This document shows positions 50,483 to 59,325 of a stretch of 64,000 nucleotides of DNA, piece by piece (the stretch's first letter is position 1; every line of letters starts with the position of its first letter). A program made the position numbers and the translations under genes. The stretch is from CADCTM01 sp049671305 (GTDB lineage: Bacteria > Cyanobacteriota > Cyanobacteriia > Cyanobacteriales > Coleofasciculaceae). A model generated the notes under the pieces. The model was not told where the DNA came from, did not search any database, and saw nothing but the letters and a program-made list of their open reading frames with translations. The stretch lies in NCBI GenBank assembly GCA_049671305.1, contig JBATUR010000088.1:10270-74269 (forward strand), read 5' to 3'.

Positions 50483-51433
50483 TCAGCCAGATGCTTCAGA
50501 TTCCTCAAGATTAGCTTGAGCATTTCGCCGCAACATTTCTGGCTTAATTCGTCGTAGGGCTGATGCCGGAAAGCGCTGATTCCATTCTTGTTCTGAAAGG
50601 TTTGCTAATTCAGTTAGTTTTGGGGCGATGTTCCAAGGATAAGGTTGAAACTCTGTTACATCTGTTGTTTTAGCAAAACGTTGATTCCAAGGGCAAACAT
50701 CCTGGCAGATATCACAACCGGCAACCCAACCTTCTAATTTTGGTTTAATAGCATCTGGTAATGACTCGGCGCGATTTTCGATGGTATGGTAAGCGATACA
50801 CCGATTGGCATCAACAACGAAAGGTTTGACAATCGCACTTGTAGGACAAGCATCAAGACAACGAGTACAGTTACCGCAGTGTTGAGTATGGGGACGATCG
50901 GGAACTAATTCTAGGTTAGTTAAAATTTCGCCCAAAAAAACCCAACTACCATACTCTCTTGTAATTAGATTACCATTTTTGGCAATCCAACCAATGCCTG
51001 CTTGCTGTGCCCAAACTTTATCTGACACAGGTCCTGTATCGGCATAATAACGTACTTGGATACTTTTATCTTGTTCCTCTAACCAAGTGGTAAATGCCTT
51101 GAGCTTTTTGTGCATTACTTTGTGATAATCTCGCCCCCAACCGTAACGAGATATTTTGCCATACTCCTGTCCTTCTGGACGTTGCTCAGGCGTGTAGTAG
51201 TTGAGTGCCACACAAATGAGCGATCGCACATCTGGCATACAAGCACGAATATCTAAGCGCTTGGGGTTTGTCATCCATGCCAGATCTGCCTGATATCCCA
51301 ACGCTAGCCAAGCTTTCAGGTTTCGCGCCGTCAACTCATCCGTATCAGCATCTACAGTGGCAATACCACATTTATGAAAGCCAAAAGCGATCGCCTGTTC
51401 CTTCAACTGGCTACTCGTGATAGGTATATTCAC
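50483..51433 (-). CDS. queG: Epoxyqueuosine reductase QueG
   Basis: The 316-residue iron-sulfur, cobalamin-dependent enzyme makes the last step of queuosine synthesis in tRNA. Two ferredoxin-type cluster motifs are visible: HCGNCTRCLDACPTSAI near 185-201 and CDICQDVCPWN near 237-247. The N-terminal domain has KRLDIRACMPDVRSLICVALNYY near 58-80 and the YADTGPVSDKVWA motif near 131-143. Length is typical. It is 30 bases upstream of the HAD gene and divergent from ocp. Confidence 0.94.
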   Translation of the reverse strand: MNIPITSSQLKEQAIAFGFHKCGIATVDADTDELTARNLKAWLALGYQADLAWMTNPKRLDIRACMPDVRSLICVALNYYTPEQRPEGQEYGKISRYGWGRDYHKVMHKKLKAFTTWLEEQDKSIQVRYYADTGPVSDKVWAQQAGIGWIAKNGNLITREYGSWVFLGEILTNLELVPDRPHTQHCGNCTRCLDACPTSAIVKPFVVDANRCIAYHTIENRAESLPDAIKPKLEGWVAGCDICQDVCPWNQRFAKTTDVTEFQPYPWNIAPKLTELANLSEQEWNQRFPASALRRIKPEMLRRNAQANLEESEASG

Positions 51434-51612
51434 TTGCTCAATACTTTATACACAAATAGTACATAATAGCAATTTGAATTTACTTACTGAAATATTTGTA
51501 ATATTTATTTGCAATTTTTCACAAAGTGCCGCAAGATTAAATATGAGAAAGCAATTAACAAAGCTTTGCATCTCAGACTATTAGTATTCAAACACTAAAG
51601 GGTTTCTTGAAT

Positions 51613-52575
51613 ATGAGTTATACAATCGAGTCGGCTCAAAGCATCTTCCCTACCACTCAAATTGCTGATACAGTTCCAGCAACCTCAGAAGCATTCTACA
51701 AGCTTAGTGTTGAGGATCAATTAGCATTACTCTGGTTTGCCTATACCGAAATGGGTATCTCGATTACCCCCGCCGCCACTGGTGCCGCCAGCATGGTATT
51801 GGCAGAAGGTTTATTAAACGAAATCTCGGCAATGGAGCCACAGGCTCAGTCGCAAGCCATGTATGACTTGGCTAGCAACGCTGATAAAGCTATTGGTCGT
51901 ACATATTCTTCCTTCCGTGTCAATACCAAACTAGGATTTTGGTATGAATTAGGGCAATTAATGAAGCAAGGCAAAGTTGCACCAATCCCCCCTGGTTACA
52001 AAATGGGTGATGATGGCGTTGCCGTTTTAGAAACCATCAAAAAACTTGACCCAGGTCAACAAATCACCGTTTTGCGTAACACCGTAGTCCACATGGGATA
52101 CGACCCAGACATGAGTGAAGACTACGCCAAACGTGAAGCACCCAAAAGCACCCCAACCGCATTATCAGAGCGTGTTCAAACCCAAATTGAAGGCATCAAC
52201 AACTACACTGTGTTGAACTACATCGACTTCATGAACGCCTATGACTTCACACCAGCAGTCAATTTATTTGCCGAAGAAGGCGCCTTGCAACCCCCCTTCC
52301 AAAAGCCAATTGTTGGCAGGCAAGCGATCCTCACCTATATGCGTGAAGAATGCATCGGTTTAAAAATGATGCCTGAGCGTGGCGTCTCCGAAAGCATTGA
52401 AAATGGTTTCACACAAGTTAAAGTTACAGGCAAAGTCCAAACCCCTTGGTTCGGTGCAGACGTTGGCATGAACATTGCTTGGCGCTTTTTGCTAGACGCC
52501 CAAGGAAAGATTTTCTTTGTGGCAATTGACTTACTGGCTTCTCCTAAAGAACTCCTCAACTTGATGCGTAAATAA
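51613..52575 (+). CDS. ocp: Orange carotenoid protein
   Basis: The 320-residue photoreceptor binds a keto-carotenoid and quenches phycobilisome energy under strong blue light. I start it at ATG 51613 (MSYTIESAQSIFP). The N-terminal carotenoid-binding domain (about 20-160) has Trp41, Tyr44, Asn104, Trp110 and Arg155. The C-terminal NTF2-like domain has Tyr203, Glu246, Trp279 and Trp290. These correspond to Tyr201, Glu244, Trp277 and Trp288 of Synechocystis OCP, with the shift caused by a linker two residues longer. All key residues are present. No FRP gene is seen next to it. A terminator and a C-terminal-domain homologue follow. Confidence 0.96.
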   Translation: MSYTIESAQSIFPTTQIADTVPATSEAFYKLSVEDQLALLWFAYTEMGISITPAATGAASMVLAEGLLNEISAMEPQAQSQAMYDLASNADKAIGRTYSSFRVNTKLGFWYELGQLMKQGKVAPIPPGYKMGDDGVAVLETIKKLDPGQQITVLRNTVVHMGYDPDMSEDYAKREAPKSTPTALSERVQTQIEGINNYTVLNYIDFMNAYDFTPAVNLFAEEGALQPPFQKPIVGRQAILTYMREECIGLKMMPERGVSESIENGFTQVKVTGKVQTPWFGADVGMNIAWRFLLDAQGKIFFVAIDLLASPKELLNLMRK

Positions 52576-52675
52576 AATGCTGAGGTTTGGTTAGCTTTGG
52601 CAGTCATGTCAAATAAATCTGACTTTAGACAGAAACTAATTTTGAGCAAACAGTCATAAAAATCAATCTTAAAGG

Positions 52676-52697
52676 GCAGGTTTACACCTGCTTTTTT
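52676..52697 (+). terminator. Terminator between ocp and the CTD homologue
   Basis: GCAGGT and ACCTGC pair perfectly around a TTAC loop and are followed by six T. The hairpin lies 100 bases after the ocp stop and 35 bases before the next ATG. Confidence 0.85.
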
Positions 52698-52732
52698 GTT
52701 GGATAATTGTTTTTTTAGTTTAGGAAAATCTA

Positions 52733-53161
52733 ATGACAATTGCTCAAGAATCCACGTCAACTGTTCCAGACACTAATCAAGAGTTGGTAATTGAAGGAAT
52801 TAGCGAATCAGTAATTTTAGACTATTTTGCCACGATGAATAGCGGCGATTTTGAAGCAACAGCAGCATTATTTGCGGAAACTGGGACTATGCAGCCACCG
52901 TTTGCCGAGCCAGTTATGGGACAAGAGGCGATCGCTAATTACCTCAAAACCGAAGCCCAAGGAATGCAGCTTGCTCCTAGACAAGGACAATCTGAAATAC
53001 TCGAAGAAGAAATACAGATACAAGTAAGCGGAAAAGTGCAAACTTCAGTTTTTGGCGTCAATGTTTCTTGGATCTTTATACTAAATCCCCAGCAAGAAAT
53101 CTTGTTTACCAAAATTAAACTCTTAGCTTCTCCCCAAGAACTCTTAAACCTGCGTCGCTAG
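52733..53161 (+). CDS. OCP C-terminal-domain homologue (CTDH), carotenoid carrier
   Basis: The 142-residue NTF2-fold protein corresponds to the C-terminal half of OCP: ILDYFATMNSGDF, MQPPFAEPVMGQEAI and the end LLASPQELLNL align with OCP. Tyr31, Glu74 and Trp113 occupy the positions of OCP Tyr203, Glu246 and Trp290. The Trp equivalent to OCP Trp279 is replaced (TSVFG). The protein has no cysteine, which sets it apart from the Cys-bearing CTDHs of Anabaena type. In the family these proteins form dimers that carry or deliver carotenoid. It lies right after ocp instead of after a helical carotenoid protein gene. Confidence 0.9.
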   Translation: MTIAQESTSTVPDTNQELVIEGISESVILDYFATMNSGDFEATAALFAETGTMQPPFAEPVMGQEAIANYLKTEAQGMQLAPRQGQSEILEEEIQIQVSGKVQTSVFGVNVSWIFILNPQQEILFTKIKLLASPQELLNLRR

Positions 53162-53265
53162 AAAGTCTGTTTATGATCAGAAAATATAGCTAAAGAACTT
53201 TAAGACTAATAAAAAGTTAAAGGGCGCTTTGTGATCGCACCCCCAATATATCTATTGTGTTTAAG

Positions 53266-53706
53266 TTAATCGACTTTTTCCGACTTTTCTGCCTTCGGCA
53301 AATTAGCCTCTAACTTCAAGCAGTTTCGCCCATTAACTTGCAAACGATATTCCACCCGATCCATCAACCGATTCATAATCAGCCAGCCATAGCCACTTTC
53401 TTGTTTATCAGTAGGATCAGGAGGCAGATAGGTCGCTAAATCAAATCCCTCACCATGATCCCAAATTTCTAGTGCCAAATCCCGCTCTTTTAGCTCCAAA
53501 CGGATTAAGACAGGCAGATTGGGTTGATCGCGATGAGCATGGCGCACCACATTAGAATAGGCTTCTACTAACGCCAGTCGCAAGCGATTTGATTGGCGCG
53601 ACCAATCAACAGAATCACCTAATTCCACTTCTAAAGTGCCTAGCAGCCAACTCTCTACGATGTTTAGAAACCTCAAATCGCTTGGTACGTGCAGCTCCGT
53701 TTTCAT
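53266..53706 (-). CDS. RsbW/SpoIIAB-like ATPase (anti-sigma regulatory factor)
   Basis: The 146-residue protein has a GHKL ATPase fold: N-box EAYSNVVRHAHRD near 48-60 and G1 box IWDHGEGFDL near 85-94. A G2-like YGWLIMNRLMDRVEY is near 113-127. Such proteins inhibit a sigma factor or an output protein by binding or phosphorylating an STAS antagonist. It starts 3 bases after the stop of the REC-GAF-PP2C gene, so the two act as a partner-switching pair. No STAS protein or sigma factor is visible in the window. Confidence 0.85.
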   Translation of the reverse strand: MKTELHVPSDLRFLNIVESWLLGTLEVELGDSVDWSRQSNRLRLALVEAYSNVVRHAHRDQPNLPVLIRLELKERDLALEIWDHGEGFDLATYLPPDPTDKQESGYGWLIMNRLMDRVEYRLQVNGRNCLKLEANLPKAEKSEKVD

Positions 53707-53709
53707 CGA

Positions 53710-55398
53710 CTACAGAACCTCCAAAGAGAGTACAGTTTGGTCATCTTCTTGAACATTGTTCGTCTGTTCTCGAATGTGAGCTAATAAATTCCCCAACTCA
53801 AAAGGCGCCGGTTCCTGAAGTAACAGTTGCCAAAGACCTGATTGATTAAGCATTGAATTTGGATTTGAGCTGTTTGGTGTGCTGCACAGGTTGGCAGCGA
53901 GGGTTGCTTCTGTAATTCCATCACTAATTAAAAGAACAATTTCTCCAGCATTCAAAGTTAAAACCCCAGCAGGCGCTTTCCATATTGGTAAAATCCCCAA
54001 AGGTACACCGCGAACTTTTAGATAAGTTGGCTCAATGGTGTCTAAATTTTCTGGCGTTGCCTGTTGTTGAACTACCATCTGATGCGACCACAGCATCGGA
54101 TAGACATGACCTGCACTAGCATAAGCGAGTTGACGTGAGCTTGGGGTATAACGAGCCAGCACCATTGTGATAAAACAGTTGGTACTAACCAGATTATCCG
54201 ACATTGAGCTGTTTAAGTTTCGCATCACCACCTCCGGCTCTGGCGAAATTTCTTGAGTAAGTTCTCGCCTCAACAGTGAAATGGCACTTGCCATAAATAA
54301 TGCCGCTGGCACACCCTTGCCGGAAACATCTCCAACCGCAAGCCAAATGTCTCCTTGAGGATGAACGTAAACTTCAAAAAAATCGCCCCCCACTTCTCTA
54401 GCTGGGTAGCAATAAGCTTGCACCCGCACACCTTCTACTTCAGGCAAACTTTGACGCAGCAGGTTATTTTGAATTTGACGAGCCACATCCAACTCCTCAC
54501 GCATCTGCTGGGCTTGCAGTTGAGTTTGTTGATAAAGTTTTGCTTGAGCAATTGCCAAAGCTGCCTGCTCAGAAACAGCTTCAATTAACTGCACATCTTC
54601 AGGCGTCCAAAAGCCATCGCTAGCTTGTTGATAAAGAGATAAAACCCCCAAAATCTGCTGCTGGCAAATCAGAGGCACAACCAGAATTAAATGATTACCA
54701 GTGGTTTGATCATTGAAAAGCTCAGTCTTGCGTTGTTTCAAGACATTTTCAAAGATGGCATCAGCATTAGGTAAAAGTGGTGTTTCCGTAATGCCTTCAA
54801 TTTGGTAAGCAAAAGTTTCTAGCCTCAGTTGATCGCCATCTACAGGTCGTAAAATACAACCCGTAGCCTCAAAGGTTCGACCAATTGTGTTGACCACCGT
54901 TTGCAACATACTGCTATAGTCCAAAGACTCACGAATCGCTGTAGTTACCTCATTGAATAGCTCTTCTCGTCGCAAGGCACGGCGTAATTCGGCGGTTCTT
55001 TGGGTAAGTACTTTATATGTATCAGCAGCTTGTTGAACGACGGCTTTTAGCTGTTCTGGGTTCCAGGGTTTGGTGATGTATTTAAAAACTTTTCCAGAGT
55101 TAATTGCTTCTACCAAGTCTTCGACATCAGTGTAGCCTGTTAACAAGATACGGATTGTTTCTGGGAAACGCTCAACTGTCTTACTCAAGAACTCTGTGCC
55201 ATTCATTAGAGGCATCCGTTGATCAGAAATAATCACAGCCATTGCCCCTTCTTTATCGAGCAATTCTAAAGCTTTGATGGCTCCGTCAGCTTTGAAGACA
55301 CGAAATTCTCGCCGAAAGGTTCTGTACAGCAAATCCAAATTGTCAGGCTCATCGTCCACTACCATTAGTTTGAGCTTGCTTTTATCTGCCTGACTCAT
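53710..55398 (-). CDS. Response regulator with GAF and SpoIIE-type PP2C phosphatase domains
   Basis: I start it at ATG 55398 (MSQADKSKLKLM) because GGAGAG lies 6 bases upstream; an in-frame GTG further up adds 25 residues. The 562-residue product has a REC domain (about 10-130: VVDDEPDN, IISDQRMP, LLTGYTD, KPWNPEQL). A GAF domain follows (about 165-300), a coiled segment, then a PP2C/SpoIIE domain (about 345-560) with EVGGDFFEV and WLAVGDVSGKG. It should dephosphorylate an STAS-type antagonist when the REC domain is phosphorylated. Its partner ATPase is encoded directly downstream. Confidence 0.9.
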   Translation of the reverse strand: MSQADKSKLKLMVVDDEPDNLDLLYRTFRREFRVFKADGAIKALELLDKEGAMAVIISDQRMPLMNGTEFLSKTVERFPETIRILLTGYTDVEDLVEAINSGKVFKYITKPWNPEQLKAVVQQAADTYKVLTQRTAELRRALRREELFNEVTTAIRESLDYSSMLQTVVNTIGRTFEATGCILRPVDGDQLRLETFAYQIEGITETPLLPNADAIFENVLKQRKTELFNDQTTGNHLILVVPLICQQQILGVLSLYQQASDGFWTPEDVQLIEAVSEQAALAIAQAKLYQQTQLQAQQMREELDVARQIQNNLLRQSLPEVEGVRVQAYCYPAREVGGDFFEVYVHPQGDIWLAVGDVSGKGVPAALFMASAISLLRRELTQEISPEPEVVMRNLNSSMSDNLVSTNCFITMVLARYTPSSRQLAYASAGHVYPMLWSHQMVVQQQATPENLDTIEPTYLKVRGVPLGILPIWKAPAGVLTLNAGEIVLLISDGITEATLAANLCSTPNSSNPNSMLNQSGLWQLLLQEPAPFELGNLLAHIREQTNNVQEDDQTVLSLEVL

Positions 55399-56039
55399 GT
55401 ACTCTCTCCGGTTCTCTGGTTGGTTAGAGACGACAGCTCGATAATCATTATCTAATGGTTCAATCAGTGACACTGCTGCCTACAACTAACTGGATAAATT
55501 TCTTGAAGCATTCTTTTTACTTGAAATGACCCTGGTATTTAATCAAGAGGGATAATTGGAAATATCTGGCTGGCGCGACCATTAGTCAAGAATTCTTTAC
55601 TCCTTGCTTTTCCAATCTCCATCTCCTGTTACTTGAGATATAAAGAGTGCTAACCTTGAGTGCCAGATGTTCTGGCTAAAGTTTAAAAACGCTGTCTGTC
55701 TTCAATTTTTAAACTCTTGATCGGCAATTTCTATCTAATCCTACTCTTGATCGCCAAATTTCTTAAGGCACGTTATATTATTTCATTTAAAATTAACTTG
55801 ACATTTATATATTTAAACATTCTCATAACTTTTGACTATTCTCAGTTTATACCTCTGGAATTAGTGTATGAGATTTTTAATACCGATTATCAGACAAGCT
55901 TATATAATAAGCCAGCCGTATTCAACTACTGCTGGCTATTATTTAGTTAATTAATCGCAGACGACAGTTTGATAGTCACGTTGACGACTCAAGTCATACC
56001 AGTTTAAGTGGTAGAACTTCCCAGGAAAAGTACTCTGAG
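55399..56039. other. AT-rich intergenic region with hairpins, no gene recognised
   Basis: GCCAGA-TGT-TCTGGC forms a small hairpin at 55662-55676. A frame of 77 codons near 55717 uses a TTG start, is AT-rich and lacks coding character. The terminator candidate at 55910-55937 is listed separately. Confidence 0.4.
55910..55937 (-). terminator. Candidate terminator of the NarL-type regulator
   Basis: AGCCAGC and GCTGGCT pair over 7 bp around a 14-base loop; on the minus strand TTATTATA follows. It lies about 103 bases after the regulator stop. Confidence 0.55.
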
Positions 56040-56762
56040 TTAACCTACCAAACCGGAACGTAAAGCCCGCACAGCCGCTTGAGTACGATCATCAGCACAT
56101 AGCTTATTCAAAATATTACGCACGTGAGTTTTGACAGTTCCCACCGTAATATAGAGCTTTTCAGCAATTGCGGCATTACTACAGCCTTCGACAATGAGCT
56201 GCAAAACTTCTAATTCTCGCTCGGTCAAAGGATAAGCTTCAATAAGCTGGCTATACTCTGGTTCGGCAGCACTAATTGCTACCGTCTTAGTTGTAATGGC
56301 GACATCTCCTACTGATTCAGTTACCTTGGTTTGCTTGAGTACAATTCTGGCAATTGCGGGATCAATCCAAGCGTTACCTTCATTGGTGACTTGAATCGCT
56401 TCGAGCAAATTATCAAAACTGATATTTTTCATGCAGTAAGAGTCTGCACCTGCGGCAAAAGCTGCCATTACCGATTCTTCGTTATCCTGCAACGTCAAAA
56501 CCAGAATCTTAGTTTGAGGTGATTCTTGGGCAGCAGCTTGGGATTCTTTGAATCGTTTCGTCAGCTCAATGCCATCCATATCAGGCAAACCGATATCAAC
56601 AATGCCAATATCTGGACTAGCTGTTTCTAATAACTTCAGCCCTTCAGTGGCATTAGCCGCCTCACCTACAAATTCTATTTCACTACGCTGTTGTAGCGCC
56701 GTGCGGATACCAACCCGTGTCAGGTCATGATCTTCAATAAGAGCAACGCGGATTTTACTCAT
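56040..56762 (-). CDS. NarL/LuxR-type response regulator
   Basis: The 240-residue protein, started at ATG 56762 (MSKIRVALIEDHDLTR), has a REC domain (LIEDHD, phospho-acceptor Asp in GIVDIGLPDMDG near 56, TLQDN, YCMKN with Lys). A LuxR-type HTH follows (LTERELEVLQLIVEGCSNAAIAEKL near 174-198, then VGTVKTHVRNI). It should bind DNA when phosphorylated. The 35 residues between domains are low in structure. The cognate kinase may be one of the PAS kinases divergent to it. Confidence 0.93.
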   Translation of the reverse strand: MSKIRVALIEDHDLTRVGIRTALQQRSEIEFVGEAANATEGLKLLETASPDIGIVDIGLPDMDGIELTKRFKESQAAAQESPQTKILVLTLQDNEESVMAAFAAGADSYCMKNISFDNLLEAIQVTNEGNAWIDPAIARIVLKQTKVTESVGDVAITTKTVAISAAEPEYSQLIEAYPLTERELEVLQLIVEGCSNAAIAEKLYITVGTVKTHVRNILNKLCADDRTQAAVRALRSGLVG

Positions 56763-56995
56763 CGTCAACGTCCAAAGTCGTGGATTTTTTAGCTTTTACA
56801 CCAGAAGTTTATAGTTTTTGGTGCTTGTAAGAGTGATGTCCCCCCATCGGTAGGGGTAGGGATTCCTGTACTTGAGGTAGATTTTAGCTATTACAAATTT
56901 TTGAAAAACGTCCTTTATTGTTAGCACAAATTAAGGCATCAATCTCAACCGTTTTTGTGTTGAGTCTGACTTAATGCTTTTAAAAAGAACCGATA

Positions 56996-59218
56996 ATGAA
57001 CACATCCTTTCATAGTACTCAAAATTTACCACCCTCCGACTGCAATTGTGAAGCAGAAAAACTCAGGTTACTTCGGCAACGTTTAAAGACTACAGAAGCA
57101 AGAAATCGCCAACTTTTGGCAAGCCTACCGCAAATTGTTTGGTTTGCACAAGTCAACGGTGAAGTTACTGAATTTAATCCCAGATGGTATGAGTATACAG
57201 GGCTAACGGCTCTTAAGTCACTGGGTTGGGAATTTCTTAAGGCGTTGCATCCGGAAGACCAAGATCGCTTTGTTGCCTTATACAATTTAGCTGCCCAAAT
57301 GCCCCAGCCTTACGAATTTGAATGCCGTATTTTGGGGACAGACAACGATTATCAGTGGTTTTGGGCACAAGTAACGCCGATAACCGCAGCAGATGGACAA
57401 ATTTGTGAGTGGATGGGGACTTACACCCTACTCGAGGCAAAAAACTTTAATCCTGGTTTGAGTAATGACAATCATAGCTTGCGGGAACTAAACACGCCTT
57501 CAAAATCAACAGCCACCACACCACAAAACATCGAGAAACAACGCTCGGTACGGACACCTGCGAAAAATACAGATGAGCTAGCAAAAGAGCGACTCCGCAA
57601 CCTTACCAAAGAATTAGCGCAGACTATAGTTTGGGAAGCCTCAGCAACCACGGCTGAATATACTTTTGTTAGTCAAAATGCCGAAAAAGTTTTAGGCTAT
57701 CCTGTGGAGAAGTGGTTAACTCCAGATTTTTGGGTCAATCTGATTCATCCAGAAGATCGACAATGGACAGTTGCCCTTTCTCACAAAGCAATTAAATATA
57801 GTCGCGATTATGAACTAGAGTATCGCTGTCTGACTGCTGATCAGCGAGTTGTTTGGTTACGCGATCGCGCTTTTGTGATTCGAGATGAGCATGGTAACGT
57901 CTACAAGCGCCGTGGCATGATGGTAGACATTACTTTAGCAAAACTTGCACAAGCTGAACTCCACGTCCAGAAACGTCAGCAAACAGCAATTGTTCAACTG
58001 GGACAAAAAGCCGTTTCTGGCAGCATTTCGGCATTAATGGAGGAAAGCGTTGCTTTGGTTTCTCAAGCTTTGGCGGTAGAATATTGCCAAGTTCTAGAAT
58101 ACCAACCTCATGAGCAAAACTTACACCTCAGAGCAGGAGTAGGCTGGCAAGAAGGTGAGGTGGGACAAGCAACGATAGAAGCAAGCCCCCATACCCATGC
58201 AGGTTATACCTTATACTGCGGTCAACCAATTGTCTTTCAAGACTTGCGCCGCGAAAGACGGTTTCGGGGTTCGGAATTACTTCACGATCATGGCGTAGTC
58301 AGTGGCATGAGCGTAGTAATTGAGGCAAAACCAGACCCCACCTCAACACAACCTTTAAAACGTCCCTTTGGCATATTAGGCGCACACAGCAGCAAGCGGC
58401 GCAAATTTAGCCGTAGTGATATTGACTTTTTGCAAGCAGTTGCTTATGTATTAGGGACAGCCATTACCGAGCAACAGTCAGATCAAGCACTTGCCGAGGC
58501 AAGAAGGAAATTAGCACAAACCCAAGCTGCTTTAGAAAAACGTAATCAAGAATTTGAGCAATTTACATATATAACTTCTCATGATTTAAGAGCACCTTTA
58601 AGAGCAATTGCCAATTTATCCCAATGGATAGAAGAAGATCTTGGCGAACAACTTGATCAAGAAAATCAGTATCAAATGCAGCTACTGCGGGGACGAGTTT
58701 TTCGCCTAGAAGCCATGTTTGAAGGGCTTTTAGAATATTCTCGCGCTGGACGAGTGAAAACTCAACCAGAATGGGTAGATGTTGGCGCCTTGTTGCAAGA
58801 AATAATTGAGACAGCGCCTCCTACCGATTTGACAATTGAAATCGCCTCAACTATGCCGAGATTGTATACAAATCGCTGTCAACTTCAGCAGGTATTTAGC
58901 CATCTAATTAAAAATGCCATATTACATCTCCCTTCATCAACAGGAGTTGTAAAAATTAGCACCAAGCAGAAGTTAGATGGTTATCAATTTACAGTCAGTG
59001 ATAATGGTGAGGGTATTGCGCCTCAATTTCAAGAGCGAGTTTTTCAGATTTTTCAGACTCTACAAGCGCGGGATACTGTAGAGAATGTTGGTATGGGTTT
59101 AGCTATTGTCAAAAAGATTGTCGAAAGCCAAGGTGGCACAATTTGCCTAGACTCACAGACTGGTAGAGGTGCCCAGTTTTCTTTTACCTGGCGCGACGAG
59201 CTAGGAACGGAGAATTGA
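56996..59218 (+). CDS. PAS-PAS-GAF sensor histidine kinase
   Basis: The 740-residue soluble kinase has no membrane segments. Order: PAS about 25-150 (VWFAQVNGEVTEFNPRWYEYTG), a polar linker, second PAS about 205-325 with a PAC-like GMMVDIT, GAF about 330-495, and a coiled segment. A HisKA domain with phospho-acceptor His in FTYITSHDLRAPLRAIANL near 525 follows. HATPase is about 620-735 (NAILHLPS, DNGEGIAP, GMGLAIVKKIVE). The transmitter is of the type paired with Rcp-like receivers. The next kinase downstream has a closely related transmitter. Confidence 0.93.
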   Translation: MNTSFHSTQNLPPSDCNCEAEKLRLLRQRLKTTEARNRQLLASLPQIVWFAQVNGEVTEFNPRWYEYTGLTALKSLGWEFLKALHPEDQDRFVALYNLAAQMPQPYEFECRILGTDNDYQWFWAQVTPITAADGQICEWMGTYTLLEAKNFNPGLSNDNHSLRELNTPSKSTATTPQNIEKQRSVRTPAKNTDELAKERLRNLTKELAQTIVWEASATTAEYTFVSQNAEKVLGYPVEKWLTPDFWVNLIHPEDRQWTVALSHKAIKYSRDYELEYRCLTADQRVVWLRDRAFVIRDEHGNVYKRRGMMVDITLAKLAQAELHVQKRQQTAIVQLGQKAVSGSISALMEESVALVSQALAVEYCQVLEYQPHEQNLHLRAGVGWQEGEVGQATIEASPHTHAGYTLYCGQPIVFQDLRRERRFRGSELLHDHGVVSGMSVVIEAKPDPTSTQPLKRPFGILGAHSSKRRKFSRSDIDFLQAVAYVLGTAITEQQSDQALAEARRKLAQTQAALEKRNQEFEQFTYITSHDLRAPLRAIANLSQWIEEDLGEQLDQENQYQMQLLRGRVFRLEAMFEGLLEYSRAGRVKTQPEWVDVGALLQEIIETAPPTDLTIEIASTMPRLYTNRCQLQQVFSHLIKNAILHLPSSTGVVKISTKQKLDGYQFTVSDNGEGIAPQFQERVFQIFQTLQARDTVENVGMGLAIVKKIVESQGGTICLDSQTGRGAQFSFTWRDELGTEN

Positions 59219-59325
59219 CATCTATTTTTAGGAGAAAGATTAAACTTAAAAGTTGCAAAAAAATTTCATTTTAGAGCTTTAGTCTTTTGCCAACTAATTT
59301 GATGTTGTTAATTGGAGAAAAACCA

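Noticed and set aside
55717..55950. AT-rich 77-codon frame with TTG start in the spacer near 55.7 kb
   Set aside because: No ribosome site, biased composition of an AT-rich spacer and no recognisable product.
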